A DNA stretch of 55,868 nucleotides from an uncultured Dokdonia sp. (GCF_937910895.1 NZ_CALEMI010000025.1:1-55868); one strand, 5' to 3'. Shown: positions 15,744 through 25,344, counted from the stretch's first letter. Numbers and translations: made by a program. Notes: a model not told the origin generated them from the sequence alone.

Positions 15744-18536
15744 TTATACTTTTTCTTTTAAATAATGTCCTGTGTAGGATTTTTTATTTTTAGCCACTTC
15801 TTCAGGAGTCCCTTGTGCCATGATATTCCCTCCATTTTTACCTCCTGTTAACCCGAGATCAATCACATAATCTGCACATTTTACCAAATCCATATTGTGC
15901 TCTACGACAATAATACTATGTCCTTTTTGAATCAGCGCTTCAAAAGAAGCAATAAGTTTCTTAATATCATGAAAATGTAACCCTGTAGTAGGCTCATCAA
16001 ATATAAACAGAGCTTTGTCTTTGGTTGTCCCTTTGACAAGGAAAGAAGCAAGCTTGATACGCTGTGCTTCTCCACCTGATAGGGTAGAAGAGCTTTGACC
16101 TAAGGTAACATACCCTAAACCTACATCTTGAAGTGGTTTTAACTTACGAGTAATTTTTACTTCGTTATGTTCAGAAAAGAAGGCAACAGCATCATCTATG
16201 GTCATTGTCAGGATATCATCAATATTCTTATCATTAAAGGTGACTTCGAGGACTTCTTTTTTGAACCGTTTTCCTTTACAATTTTCACATTCCAAATGCA
16301 CATCTGCCATAAATTGCATTTCAATAGTCACTTCGCCTTCTCCTTTACAGGTCTCACAACGCCCTCCGTCTACATTAAAAGAAAAATGCTTCGATTTGTA
16401 ACTCCGTATTTTACTCAGCTTCTGATTTTCATATAGTTTACGAATATCATCATAAGCTTTAATATAGGTCACAGGATTGGAACGCGAGGATCTTCCTATT
16501 GGGTTTTGATCTACAAACTCTACGGTTTTTACAGTATCAAAGTTTCCTTTGATCTCCGTAAATTGTCCTGCTTTTTGTCCATAACCGCCTATCTCTTTCA
16601 ATAGAGCAGGATATAAAAGTTTACGCACTAGTGTACTCTTTCCACTACCAGAAACTCCAGTAACCGCAGTAAATACACCCAGAGGAAACCGAACATCAAT
16701 ATTTTTTAAGTTATTTTCTCTGGCGCCTATAATGTCTACATAAAAACCGGTTGTTCTCCTTGTTGTTGGGACAGCAATTTTTTTCGTTCCATTGAGGTAT
16801 TGCGCGGTTAGAGAATCACTAGCAAGAATATCTTGATAACTCCCTGTAGCAACTACGTGACCACCAAAGGTTCCTGCTTCGGGACCTATATCAATAATTT
16901 CATCAGATGCTTTCATAATGTCTTCATCGTGTTCAACAACAATGACGGTATTTCCAAGATCACGAAGTGATTTAAGAACATCTATTAATTTTTCAGTATC
17001 TTTTGGGTGGAGCCCTATGCTTGGCTCGTCCAAAATATACATAGATCCCACAAGACTACTTCCCAAGGATGTCGCCAGATTAATACGTTGTGACTCTCCT
17101 CCCGAAAGGGTATTTGATTTACGATTGAGCGTTAAGTAATCTAAGCCAACTTTGGATAAGAATTCAAGTCGACTATTGATTTCTTGTAAAAGACGTTTGG
17201 CAATCGTCGTATCATATTCATTTAACTGCAACTCTTTAAAATAGTCGGCGACTTCATTGAGAGGCAACGTGACCAAATCAATGATGTTTTTATCTCCTAC
17301 TTTTACGTATGTCGCTTCTGGTCTTAGGCGTTTTCCTTTGCAAGTGTTACATTTTGTTTTTCCGCGATAGCGAGAAAGCATCACTCGATTTTGAATTTTA
17401 TAGGCTTTGGATTCCAGAAATTGAAAAAATTGATTGATTCCTTCAAAATGCTCATTGCCTTCCCATAATAGTTGTTTCTGCTCTTCTGTAAGTTCAAAAT
17501 AGGGCTTGTGGATAGGGAAATCAAATTTATAGGCACTATTGACGAGTTGGTCTCTGTAATAACTCATGCTTTCTCCTCTCCATGGGAAAACACCGTTTTC
17601 AAACACAGACAGCCCTGTATTTGGAATCACAAGATCTTCATCTATGCCAATCACATCCCCGTACCCTTCACACGTAGGACAAGCACCATACGGGTTGTTG
17701 AAGCTAAATAAGTGTACATTAGGTTCTAAGAATGTCATCCCGTCTAGCTCAAATTTATTAGAGAAATGTCTCCGACTTTGATCGCTTAAGGATTCTATAA
17801 ATAATTCTCCTTTTCCTTCAAAAAAAGCAGTTTGTACGGCATCTGCCAATCGGTTATTAAAATCTTCGTCATCAGGATTTGTGACAATCCGGTCTACGAC
17901 CAGAAGCACATCAGCGGCTTTTATTTTTTTTACATCATCTATAGCATCAATCCGTTTTACATCGTCTTTAACTTTTATTCGCGCGTATCCTTGTTGTTGA
18001 AGGGCTTTGAGTTTGTCCTGTAATTTCCGTCCTTTTTCCAGATGAATAGGGGCGAGGAGTAGGAGTTTTTCCGCTTTCGCGAAAGCGTTAACAAACTTCA
18101 CCACGTCTGTAACCGTGTCTTTTTTGACTTGATTACCAGAAATAGGCGAAATAGTTTTCCCAATGCGTGCATATAATAATTTGAGGTAATCATAAATCTC
18201 TGTCGAAGTTCCTACCGTAGATCTTGGATTCGTAGAGTTTACTTTTTGCTCTATGGCAATAGCAGGAGCAATCCCTTTGATGTAATCTACTTTTGGTTTG
18301 TCCAGCCGTCCTAAAAACTGTCTAGCATAGGACGAAAGACTTTCTACATAACGTCGCTGTCCCTCTGCATACAAGGTATCAAAGGCTAAACTGGATTTTC
18401 CAGAACCAGAAAGTCCCGTAATCACAACTAATTTATTACGCGGAATAATGACATCAATATTCTTAAGATTATGAAGTTTTGCTCCTTTGATAATAATATT
18501 TTCCTTCGGATTTACAAGCGAAATGTCTTCTAACAT
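15744..18536 (-). CDS. uvrA: Excinuclease ABC subunit A
   Basis: About 930 residues, usual UvrA length. Two ABC ATPase halves are visible: Walker [10 protein letters not shown] (N-terminal) and GVSGSGKST (C-terminal), each with a signature LSGGE and a Walker B ([24 protein letters not shown]), plus zinc modules CPTC...CNTC and CETCKGEG...CENCKGKR. UvrA dimers find bulky DNA lesions and load UvrB in nucleotide excision repair. I take the ATG at 18536 (MLEDISLV) rather than 18551, because a -7 promoter box at 18559-18566 puts the transcript start close to 18552. The palindrome at 18073-18086 encodes AFAKAEK in a variable loop of the N-terminal half. Confidence 0.95.
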   Translation of the reverse strand: MLEDISLVNPKENIIIKGAKLHNLKNIDVIIPRNKLVVITGLSGSGKSSLAFDTLYAEGQRRYVESLSSYARQFLGRLDKPKVDYIKGIAPAIAIEQKVNSTNPRSTVGTSTEIYDYLKLLYARIGKTISPISGNQVKKDTVTDVVKFVNAFAKAEKLLLLAPIHLEKGRKLQDKLKALQQQGYARIKVKDDVKRIDAIDDVKKIKAADVLLVVDRIVTNPDDEDFNNRLADAVQTAFFEGKGELFIESLSDQSRRHFSNKFELDGMTFLEPNVHLFSFNNPYGACPTCEGYGDVIGIDEDLVIPNTGLSVFENGVFPWRGESMSYYRDQLVNSAYKFDFPIHKPYFELTEEQKQLLWEGNEHFEGINQFFQFLESKAYKIQNRVMLSRYRGKTKCNTCKGKRLRPEATYVKVGDKNIIDLVTLPLNEVADYFKELQLNEYDTTIAKRLLQEINSRLEFLSKVGLDYLTLNRKSNTLSGGESQRINLATSLGSSLVGSMYILDEPSIGLHPKDTEKLIDVLKSLRDLGNTVIVVEHDEDIMKASDEIIDIGPEAGTFGGHVVATGSYQDILASDSLTAQYLNGTKKIAVPTTRRTTGFYVDIIGARENNLKNIDVRFPLGVFTAVTGVSGSGKSTLVRKLLYPALLKEIGGYGQKAGQFTEIKGNFDTVKTVEFVDQNPIGRSSRSNPVTYIKAYDDIRKLYENQKLSKIRSYKSKHFSFNVDGGRCETCKGEGEVTIEMQFMADVHLECENCKGKRFKKEVLEVTFNDKNIDDILTMTIDDAVAFFSEHNEVKITRKLKPLQDVGLGYVTLGQSSSTLSGGEAQRIKLASFLVKGTTKDKALFIFDEPTTGLHFHDIKKLIASFEALIQKGHSIIVVEHNMDLVKCADYVIDLGLTGGKNGGNIMAQGTPEEVAKNKKSYTGHYLKEKV
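18073..18086. repeat. Palindrome GCTTTCGCGAAAGC, copy inside uvrA
   Basis: Perfect copy, encoded as AFAKA at a position variable among UvrA proteins. Confidence 0.9.
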
Positions 18537-18558
18537 AGTATTTTTTTGCATCTGGAAA

Positions 18559-18566
18559 CAAAGATA
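18559..18566 (-). promoter_or_regulatory. -7 box of the uvrA promoter
   Basis: TATCTTTG on the minus strand matches TAnnTTTG. No clear -33 box is seen. It favours 18536 as the start codon. Confidence 0.55.
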
Positions 18567-18775
18567 CTACTTCTGTTTCATACCGAAAACACTAGTGTTT
18601 CTGTATTTTTTTTAAATAAATAATGACATTTTTTTGCAATTGTTGAAATAATACTATTATATTTACCACTGTTAACACAATAAAATACATTTCTGCCTAT
18701 AGCATATTATTACTTTTAAAAATGATGATTGAAAGGAGACCCTCCTTTTTAAGTTATAACCTACAAAAGTGTAAT

Positions 18776-19360
18776 ATGAAAACAGTGTTAACAGACGATG
18801 CCCTACTCGTTAGTAATTATATCCAAGGCGATGAAAATTCATTATCGATATTAATCACGAGGCACAAACAGCGTATTTATAGTTTTATTTATTCTAAAGT
18901 ATATGATAGAGATATCTCTGAAGATATTTTTCAGGATACCTTTATTAAAGTAATTAATACTCTTAAACGAGGGCGTTATAATGAAGAAGGTAAATTTCTC
19001 CCTTGGGTAATGCGTATTGCTCATAATCTTGTTATTGATCATTTTAGACGTAACAATCGTATGCCTAAGTTTGATAACGATGGAGAGTTCAGTATATTTT
19101 CTGTATTGAGTGATAATTGTCTCAATGCTGAAAAACAATTAATCAAAGATCAGGTGGAGTGTGACGTAAGACGCTTGATAGAAGAGCTTCCAGATGATCA
19201 AAAAGAAGTGCTTTATATGCGCGTATATCAAGAAATGAGTTTTAAAGATATTTCTGAAAAAACAGGTGTAAGTATCAACACTGCACTAGGAAGAATGCGA
19301 TATGCACTTATCAATTTACGTAAGGTAATTGACAAGCATAATATTATTTTGACAAATTAA
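18776..19360 (+). CDS. ECF-type RNA polymerase sigma factor
   Basis: 194 residues from the ATG at 18776; an upstream ATG at 18722 would add 18 residues not typical of the family. Region 2: DEDISEDIFQDTF-like segment (DISEDIFQDTFIKVINTL) and WVMRIAHNLVIDHFRR. Region 4: LPDDQKEVLYMRVYQEMSFKDI with a helix-turn-helix (ISEKTGVSINTALGRMRYAL). ECF sigma factors of this type direct RNA polymerase to specific promoters. No anti-sigma factor is adjacent; instead a 49-residue ORF follows after 58 nt and the unit ends in a strong terminator. Confidence 0.85.
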   Translation: MKTVLTDDALLVSNYIQGDENSLSILITRHKQRIYSFIYSKVYDRDISEDIFQDTFIKVINTLKRGRYNEEGKFLPWVMRIAHNLVIDHFRRNNRMPKFDNDGEFSIFSVLSDNCLNAEKQLIKDQVECDVRRLIEELPDDQKEVLYMRVYQEMSFKDISEKTGVSINTALGRMRYALINLRKVIDKHNIILTN

Positions 19361-19418
19361 TATAATAAGCGAGTAGATTTTGCGTTATTGACATAACTTA
19401 TAAACCAAAATTACGTAT

Positions 19419-19568
19419 ATGTCAAAAATTTACTCAGAACCATCGCCGGGTAAACAGGCTGAAAATTTGGAACCAAAAGTAGAAACCATTTCGTTTTTAC
19501 TTAATTATTCGAAGGCTTTAAGTGTTATAAACTATAAATCGATGAATTTTGAAGCAATCATCAACTAA
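19419..19568 (+). CDS. 49-residue ORF following the sigma factor
   Basis: Starts MSKIYSEPSPGKQ and ends MNFEAIIN, with a central VETISFLLNYSKALSVINYK. The position just after an ECF sigma factor, the independent terminator 7 nt after the stop, and the Bacteroidota-like composition argue that it is real. I recall similar short proteins beside such sigma factors in Flavobacteriia, but cannot verify this here. No known domain. It could be a small regulator of the sigma factor; that is inference. Confidence 0.6.
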   Translation: MSKIYSEPSPGKQAENLEPKVETISFLLNYSKALSVINYKSMNFEAIIN

Positions 19569-19575
19569 ACTTTGT

Positions 19576-19605
19576 AAAAAGCCCAATCTTGCGATTGGGC
19601 TTTTT
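19576..19605 (+). terminator. Strong rho-independent terminator
   Basis: A perfect 13-bp stem AAAAAGCCCAATC/GATTGGGCTTTTT with loop TTGC and a T-run. It ends the sigma factor / 49-residue ORF unit. Confidence 0.9.
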
Positions 19606-19884
19606 CTATTTTAATGCGCTAAGTATTTATAGATTTTTTAATTTAATAGTATGTTTATCTATTAAAGACATTCAGAACGATGTCATTTCTTCTAAAAACT
19701 ATGAACAGATATAAAACAAAAAATTGGTAATGTATTTTTTAAGTTTTTAAGACTATAAAAAATAATTACCAATTTTCTTATTCAATACAGTATTTGACTT
19801 TCCTTCAAATTCGAATATTTAAAAATTATATTCTATAAAATTATTTTTGAAGTAATTGTCTTAAAGATTGTTGAATTAAAAGGT

Positions 19885-20112
19885 CTAGAAGCATGGTCTA
19901 GTTACAGTACCTCCATTTTGGCAATATCCAACTTGACATCCAGGCTCACAACCAGGTGCCCAAAATGGTTCAAGACCATCTGAACATGATGTATTTGCTC
20001 CACATGTAGGACCTCCTGCTTCAGGCTCCTCTTCTTCACCTCCAAAGATATACTTTTGTTGTTTTGTAGTTAACTTTTGAACTCCTTCTACGTTTAAAAT
20101 AGTTTTTAACAT
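19885..20112 (-). CDS. GG-leader cysteine-rich peptide precursor 2
   Basis: 75 residues. The leader MLKTILNVEGVQKLTTKQQK ends in YIFGG (Gly24-Gly25) and resembles that of the peptide at 14761 (MLKxI, Q-K before the GG). The core of 50 residues begins with an acidic run (EEEEPEAGG) and has six Cys, including PGCEPGCQVGYC, and ends RPCF. Family knowledge: such double-glycine leaders direct export and cleavage by peptidase-containing ABC transporters; Cys-rich cores often become disulfide- or thioether-bridged. No such genes are in this window. The cores of the two peptides do not align well, so they are probably different products sharing one export route. Confidence 0.65.
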   Translation of the reverse strand: MLKTILNVEGVQKLTTKQQKYIFGGEEEEPEAGGPTCGANTSCSDGLEPFWAPGCEPGCQVGYCQNGGTVTRPCF

Positions 20113-20700
20113 GACTTTTTGGTTTTAATGATTAAATTATAATTTGGGTTATAAATTTTATGACTTAATGATAAATTAATAAATAGCTGTAAACAAGACA
20201 ATTAACAAAATTTTAATTTTTCATTTTTCATTTTGAGTTAACTAATTATAAGATTTTTCGCTTAATTCGTTTTTTGTTTTGTGGGTGAGAATACTTATAA
20301 TAATCGAAGTATCTTTCTACTTTAACTCCTTACAAAGATGCAACCTAAGCTTTCCTGTGGTGTTACATAATTTTTGTTTTATGTTTCAAAATTATAATTA
20401 GAAGATACAGAGTAGTTTACGTAAAATAAAACTTTGAACGAATGATAAATACAGTAAGCAAAGTACGCAAAAGAGGAGGTTATAAAGAAAGATGTTTAAA
20501 ATCAAGGAAGTAACAAAAAATAGTAAGTGATATATAAGTCATTGCTAAAATTGTTTTGATACTCTGTACCTTTTGGTTAAGGTTTTTCATTTTCAGATGG
20601 TTGCCTTATTTTTTTGAAATTTGAATTTTCCCTTTTAAAATTTGTACCTTATATACATACATCGAGATAGTTCCTTTAGTTGGTAAGATGTAAAAATAGA
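20113..20700. other. AT-rich gene-free region
   Basis: No ORF is supportable. It holds the upstream region of GG peptide 2, AT-rich DNA without a clear consensus promoter, and the 14-mer CATCGAGATAGTTC (20660-20673) shared with 6553-6566, each near the 3' end of a minus-strand gene. Confidence 0.5.
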
Positions 20701-21375
20701 TTACTTTTTTTTAGCTCGCTTTTCTAAAGCTTTATAATAGTCATTAATCACCGTTTTTCTTCCTATAGTTTTAGTAATTATATCTTTTTCAAGATCCCAT
20801 CCACGAGCAGGCGAGTATTGACGTCCATACCAAATAATTTGTAAATGCAAATCATTCCATACGTGTTCTGGAAACAGTCGTTTGGCATCTTTTTCTGTTT
20901 GCACGACATTTTTACCGTTGGTAAATCCCCAACGATACATCAATCTATGAATATGAGTATCTACTGGAAATGCAGGTGTTCCAAACGCTTGTGAGACAAC
21001 AACACTTGCTGTTTTATGTCCTACAGCAGGAAATTCTTCCAGCAATTCAATATCATTGGGAACGATACCATCATATTTATCAATTAACATGTGAGAGAGT
21101 CCGTGAATACCTTTGGATTTCATAGGGGAAAGTCCGACAGGTTTGATGATTTCTCGAATTTCTTCTACCGTTAATTTGACCATATCATAGGGATTGTCGG
21201 CTATTTCAAATAGCAATGGTGTAATCTGATTTACCCGCACATCGGTGCTTTGCGCACTTAGTAATACAGCAATCAATAAGGTGTACGGATCTTTATGATC
21301 TAATGGAACTGGAATCTGAGGATATAATTCTTTTAACGTATCTATAACGAAATCAACTTTTTCTTGCTTGGTCAT
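20701..21375 (-). CDS. nth: Endonuclease III-like DNA glycosylase lacking the Fe-S cluster cysteines
   Basis: 224 residues from the ATG at 21375. Helix-hairpin-helix LEEFPAVGHKTASVV contains the catalytic Lys (GHKTA) and VDTHIHRL contains the catalytic Asp, as in bifunctional glycosylase/AP lyases that remove oxidised pyrimidines. In E. coli Nth the C-terminus carries four Cys that bind a 4Fe-4S cluster. Here the matching region reads YGRQYSPARGWDLEKDIITK and the protein has no Cys at all from this start, so the cluster cannot form. The bases are otherwise well conserved. The gene is divergent from bcp with a 98-bp gap. Confidence 0.87.
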   Translation of the reverse strand: MTKQEKVDFVIDTLKELYPQIPVPLDHKDPYTLLIAVLLSAQSTDVRVNQITPLLFEIADNPYDMVKLTVEEIREIIKPVGLSPMKSKGIHGLSHMLIDKYDGIVPNDIELLEEFPAVGHKTASVVVSQAFGTPAFPVDTHIHRLMYRWGFTNGKNVVQTEKDAKRLFPEHVWNDLHLQIIWYGRQYSPARGWDLEKDIITKTIGRKTVINDYYKALEKRAKKK

Positions 21376-21473
21376 TTTGTTTATCTTAGCAATGTGTTTA
21401 ATTAAACAAAACACTTTTTGTGTTTTTTATGATGAACTCTATAAAATGTCAAACCATATTTAAAACGAAGATA

Positions 21474-21923
21474 ATGAATACACTTAAAGTAGGCGATAAA
21501 GTACCTGATTTTACCACCACAGATCAAGATGGAAATACCGTTTCTCTTTCTGATTTTGCAGGAAAAAAATTAATTGTTTTCTTTTATCCAAAAGCATCTA
21601 CACCCGGTTGTACTGCAGAGGCTTGTAACTTAAGAGATAACTATCAAGCACTACAAGACCAAGGCTACACACTGTTAGGCGTAAGTGCTGACTCAGAAAA
21701 ACGTCAGAAAAACTTTGCGACTAAATACGAATTCCCCTTCCAATTGCTCGCCGATGAAGATCATAGCGTGATCAATGCCTTTGGCGTTTGGGGACCGAAA
21801 AAATTTATGGGTAAAGAATATGATGGAATCCACCGTAAAACGTTTAAGGTTGATGAAAAAGGTATCGTTACCGAAGTGATTGATAAAGTAAAAACAAAAG
21901 ATCACGCAGCACAATTGCTGTAG
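21474..21923 (+). CDS. bcp: Thioredoxin-dependent peroxiredoxin (BCP/PrxQ)
   Basis: 149 residues from the ATG at 21474 (MNTLKVGDKVPDF); earlier ATGs add an unrelated N-terminus. PKASTPGCTAEACNLRDNY carries the peroxidatic Cys46 and a resolving Cys51 five residues later, the PrxQ arrangement, and GVSADSEKRQKNFATKY follows. It reduces hydrogen peroxide and organic peroxides in the cytoplasm using thioredoxin. Divergent from nth, a pairing compatible with oxidative-damage defence. Confidence 0.93.
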   Translation: MNTLKVGDKVPDFTTTDQDGNTVSLSDFAGKKLIVFFYPKASTPGCTAEACNLRDNYQALQDQGYTLLGVSADSEKRQKNFATKYEFPFQLLADEDHSVINAFGVWGPKKFMGKEYDGIHRKTFKVDEKGIVTEVIDKVKTKDHAAQLL

Positions 21924-21938
21924 CTAAAATTAGCACAT

Positions 21939-21965
21939 AAAAAAGCTCCCATCGGGAGCTTTTTT
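21939..21965 (+). terminator. Terminator after bcp
   Basis: AAAAAAGCTCCC pairs with GGGAGCTTTTTT across a 3-nt loop, 16 nt beyond the stop. Confidence 0.9.
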
Positions 21966-22058
21966 TGTATAGTAATTTGTGTCAAAAAATATCTAATAGA
22001 AGTAAATCATATATACAACATAATTTAAATACATTTTGTAACGCCCAAATTTGTACGT

Positions 22059-23513
22059 TTATTTTTGTTGGTCATAAGCAATACCTTCATATCCAAATTG
22101 CTCACGAGACTTAATCATTTCCGCAATTCCTTCAGGAAGTAAATCTTCCCAACCTTCTTCACCATCGTGAATCATACGTAATACCTCTCTTGAGAAAATA
22201 CCAGAAATTGTTGGATCGTAATTTTCGATATCGACTACTTTACCATTGTATTTAAAGAACTTATACAATTCTTTCATACGTGGATGTACTTTTAAGTTTT
22301 TACTTGTGGTCAATTCTCCTGTCTTAGGATCTTTCATTGGGTATAGATATACCTTAAGATCTTTAAAGAAAAGCTTTCCAAAAGCTTCTAGAATACCTCC
22401 ACTTAAATGACGGTAATATCCAGCATCAAAGACATCAATAAGATTATTAACTCCCATGACGAGTCCCATACGTTCTTTGGTAAAGTTGGAGAAGTACTCT
22501 ACTACTTTATAATATTCTTTAAAGTTAGAGATCATCACCGTTTGTCCTAAAGAACAAAGCAATCGTGCTCTAGCCATAAAATCTTCTTCATCTATTTCTC
22601 CTTCTGCACGTAAGTTGGAGAGGGTAATTTCAAAAATAACTTCTGTTTTCTTTTCATTTACGCGATTTGCTTCTAAGAACATGGCGAGTGACTTCTCATA
22701 CATATCCATATTTACCTTAGTAACAGGTCTAAAACTACCACGTAACGCGAGTACATTCTTTTTATAGAGAATAGCAGCAGGTAAGATATTATTACCACTC
22801 GGATCAAACATCACGGCTTCTGTCATTCCGTTTTTAACAAGCTGTAAACTCATTAAACGATTATCAACTCCTTCAAATTGAGGTCCAGAAAAGTTAATGG
22901 TATCTATTTCTATTTGATCTTTATCAATATGATCATATAGATATTTCAACAAATGTTTAGGATTATCATGCTTATAAAAAGCACCGTAAATCAAGTTAAC
23001 ACCCAATGTTCCTAAGGTTAGTTGTTGGAGTCTAGCATCATTTTCGTGAAAACGAACGTGCAATATAATTTCATTAAACTCACCTTCTGGCGTGATCTGA
23101 AATTTAATTCCTACCCAACCGTGTCCTTTAAATTTCTTAGCAAAATCTATGGTAGCCACCGTATTTGCGTAGGTAAAGAAGATTTTGTTAGGATGTTTAT
23201 ACCGAGAGATACGATCTTCAATAAGTCTCATCTCGTGTGAAAGCATTTTTTTAAGACGTTTTTCAGTGACATAACGTCCATCATCTTCTACACCGTAAAT
23301 GGCGTCACTAAAATCCTTATCATAAGCACTCATTGCTTTTGCAATCGTACCGCTTGCGCCACCAGCCCTAAAGAAGTGACGTACTGTTTCTTGTCCAGCA
23401 CCTATCTCTGCGAAGGTTCCGTAAATATTTTCGTTAAGATTTACTCTTAATACTTTGTTCTTTATGGAGGGTACTTTTTCAAATTCCTTATCTCCAAGAA
23501 TTGTAATAGCCAT
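22059..23513 (-). CDS. Large conserved Bacteroidota protein of unknown function
   Basis: 484 residues, no signal peptide or membrane segment. The N-terminus (ILGDKEFEKVPSIKNKVLR, NENIYGTFAEIGAGQETVRHFFRAGG) is one I recognise from Flavobacteria, where it is annotated inconsistently and without experimental support. No Rossmann, Walker or hydrolase motif is obvious. The product is cytoplasmic by composition. It has its own well-formed promoter (23544-23573) and is divergent from the MBL hydrolase gene. Confidence 0.75.
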   Translation of the reverse strand: MAITILGDKEFEKVPSIKNKVLRVNLNENIYGTFAEIGAGQETVRHFFRAGGASGTIAKAMSAYDKDFSDAIYGVEDDGRYVTEKRLKKMLSHEMRLIEDRISRYKHPNKIFFTYANTVATIDFAKKFKGHGWVGIKFQITPEGEFNEIILHVRFHENDARLQQLTLGTLGVNLIYGAFYKHDNPKHLLKYLYDHIDKDQIEIDTINFSGPQFEGVDNRLMSLQLVKNGMTEAVMFDPSGNNILPAAILYKKNVLALRGSFRPVTKVNMDMYEKSLAMFLEANRVNEKKTEVIFEITLSNLRAEGEIDEEDFMARARLLCSLGQTVMISNFKEYYKVVEYFSNFTKERMGLVMGVNNLIDVFDAGYYRHLSGGILEAFGKLFFKDLKVYLYPMKDPKTGELTTSKNLKVHPRMKELYKFFKYNGKVVDIENYDPTISGIFSREVLRMIHDGEEGWEDLLPEGIAEMIKSREQFGYEGIAYDQQK

Positions 23514-23543
23514 AGTCTATTTTTGCCTTTTAGTAGGGTTGTT

Positions 23544-23573
23544 CAAATATACTAAATAGCTAGGGTACCCAAA
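23544..23573 (-). promoter_or_regulatory. Well-formed Bacteroidota promoter
   Basis: On the minus strand TTTG (23573-23570), 18 nt, then TATATTTG (23551-23544), matching the TTTG / TAnnTTTG consensus with slightly short spacing. It drives the gene starting at 23513. Confidence 0.65.
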
Positions 23574-23584
23574 AAAATTAACTG

Positions 23585-23592
23585 TATTTTTG
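23585..23592 (+). promoter_or_regulatory. -7 box upstream of the MBL hydrolase gene
   Basis: TATTTTTG matches TAnnTTTG; a leader of about 36 nt to the TTG start at 23636 would follow. No -33 match is visible. Confidence 0.4.
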
Positions 23593-23635
23593 CATCATAA
23601 TTTTATACATAGATTACTTGTAATAATTTACGCAA

Positions 23636-24439
23636 TTGACAATTACATTTTTAGGTACTGGAACATCTCAAGGAATTCCCGTTATAGGAAGCAATCATCC
23701 TGTCTGTTTAAGCGACGATCCTAGAGATACGCGCCTACGGGTTTCTGTGCTCATTGAGTGGGAAGACTATCATTACGTGATAGATTGCGGTCCTGATTTT
23801 AGGATGCAGATGCTGAGTACGCTTTCGCGAAAGCGCACCCCTTCTGGAGACCTCGTTCCTTTGCATGGGATTTTATTTACCCATGAACACGCAGATCACG
23901 TGGCGGGATTGGACGATATCCGTCCATTTGTATTTGGACAAGGCGATGTTCCTATTTATGCACATACACGTGTATTGAATATTCTTAAAGAGCGATTTGA
24001 CTATATTTTTGCTACCAAAAATAGATATCCTGGCGCACCAAAAGTAAGTGCCTTTGAGGTAATCAATGGGCAATCCATTTCATTAGGAGGTATTGATGTG
24101 GTCCCGATTGAAGGATATCACGGCAATTTGCAGGTTTTTGGCTATCGTTTTGATCGTATTGCATACCTGACTGATATTAAAACAATCGCTCCTGAAGAAA
24201 TAGAGAAATTACAAGGGCTCGATATCCTTGTGATTAATGCGTTACGTTTTGAAGAACATCAAACGCATCTTAATGTAAGCGAAGCATTAGCACTCATTGA
24301 AAAAATTAAACCAAAACGAACCTATTTTACACATATAAGTCATCGTATGGGATTTCACGCCGAAGTAGAAGCACAGCTTCCAGACACGGTACATCTTGCC
24401 TATGATGGATTAACTTTAACGACGACCGATGAAACGTAA
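23636..24439 (+). CDS. Metallo-beta-lactamase-fold hydrolase, PhnP-like
   Basis: 267 residues. The start is TTG at 23636: homology to ITFLGTGTSQGIPVIG begins at once and no ATG is available upstream. Zinc site THEHADHVAGLDD (His83, His85, Asp87, His88), followed by EGYHG and THISHRMG, and Asp at YDG near the end. Family members hydrolyse phosphodiesters such as cyclic ribose phosphates; the actual substrate is unknown. The palindrome at 23821-23834 encodes LSRKR between the first strands and the metal site. The gene overlaps the next by 11 nt. Confidence 0.85.
   Translation: MTITFLGTGTSQGIPVIGSNHPVCLSDDPRDTRLRVSVLIEWEDYHYVIDCGPDFRMQMLSTLSRKRTPSGDLVPLHGILFTHEHADHVAGLDDIRPFVFGQGDVPIYAHTRVLNILKERFDYIFATKNRYPGAPKVSAFEVINGQSISLGGIDVVPIEGYHGNLQVFGYRFDRIAYLTDIKTIAPEEIEKLQGLDILVINALRFEEHQTHLNVSEALALIEKIKPKRTYFTHISHRMGFHAEVEAQLPDTVHLAYDGLTLTTTDET
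23821..23834. repeat. Palindrome GCTTTCGCGAAAGC, copy in the MBL gene
   Basis: Perfect copy, encoded as LSRKR. Confidence 0.9.
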
Positions 24440-24920
24440 TATTTTTTTATACCTCTTTTTATTTGCTGCTTTGTGGATTGTATATCAATATGTACACAAT
24501 AAAAAGTTCTATGAAAATCAGCAGCAACGAATGACAAAACTAGAAACCAAATATCAAAAAGCGGTAGATAGTATAGATGTGCTCCAACAACGTCTCGGAG
24601 AAACCGAGTATTTTGGATTGCGGAGTAATGCCAATGCGTATGAGTACTACGAGGATAGTCCTTTAGGAATTCCGTCGATTATACAACTAGTAACAGATGG
24701 TATCATTGAAAAAAATACGTTAGAAGGCAATGTGTTTATTCCGTATCAGGGGGATGAACGTGCGTATCAAATCAATCAAATACATCTTTTAAATCACCGA
24801 TGGCTCATCGCCGACTTCTCCGACGGCAACACATGGGGTGAGCTTCTTATAGAATATTTTGTTAATGAGGATAATAGCATTGACTATCGTGTGATTGATA
24901 GTTTGTTGTATCCTTTGTAG
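24429..24920 (+). CDS. Small membrane-anchored protein of unknown function
   Basis: 163 residues: one N-terminal membrane helix (about 4-22), a coiled-coil stretch (QQRMTKLETKYQKAVDSIDVLQQRL), then a soluble domain of about 110 residues (GIPSIIQLVTDGII, HRWLIADFSDGNTWGELLIEY). No family is recognised; the hydrolase-coupled position (11-nt overlap with the MBL gene) suggests translational coupling. Its last about 20 codons were duplicated downstream (25013 onward). Confidence 0.7.
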   Translation: MKRNIFLYLFLFAALWIVYQYVHNKKFYENQQQRMTKLETKYQKAVDSIDVLQQRLGETEYFGLRSNANAYEYYEDSPLGIPSIIQLVTDGIIEKNTLEGNVFIPYQGDERAYQINQIHLLNHRWLIADFSDGNTWGELLIEYFVNEDNSIDYRVIDSLLYPL

Positions 24921-25110
24921 CCCGATGTGAAAGGGGTGGTTGTTTCACTTTTTTGTAATTTTTGGATTCACAAAAAAATGAAACTTTCCGTTTCTTGGTT
25001 TGTTCATAATACTTTGTTAATGAGGATAATAGCATTGACTATCGTGTGATTGATAGTTTGTTGTATCCTTTATAGCCTTGTGTAAGGGGTGGTTGTTTCA
25101 TTTTTTTTGT
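24858..25110 (+). repeat. Local duplication of the 3' end of the preceding gene
   Basis: 24858-24957 and 25013-25112 are near-identical with a 155-nt period, covering the last about 60 bases of the gene, its stop codon and the following GGGGTGGTTGTTTCA block. The downstream copy is not part of an ORF. The 85-bp repeat (25111-25194) begins right at the end of the second copy. Confidence 0.85.
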
Positions 25111-25194
25111 TAGTGAAACGCCGTTTTAAAAAGTTGCGAAGTAAGAAATTTAAAATGGCTAGTTGAACTAATCCCGCTTTTCAGCGGGATCTAC
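25111..25194. repeat. 85-bp intergenic repeat with perfect hairpin
   Basis: TAGTGAAACGCCGTTTT at one end, AGTTGAACTAATCCCGCT near the other. ATCCCGCT/AGCGGGAT (25171-25178, 25183-25190) form a perfect stem with a TTTC loop. Confidence 0.8.
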
Positions 25195-25344
25195 TAGGTT
25201 TAATAGCTATTGTTTAACTACAAAATCTTCTACCCTTAGACAACCCAGGATAAACTCTTAGAAGAAATCCCACACGATTTGCTCTGGGTGATGCGATTCC
25301 TCATTGTGCCTCGTTCGGAATGACGTATTCAATCAGATGCATAG

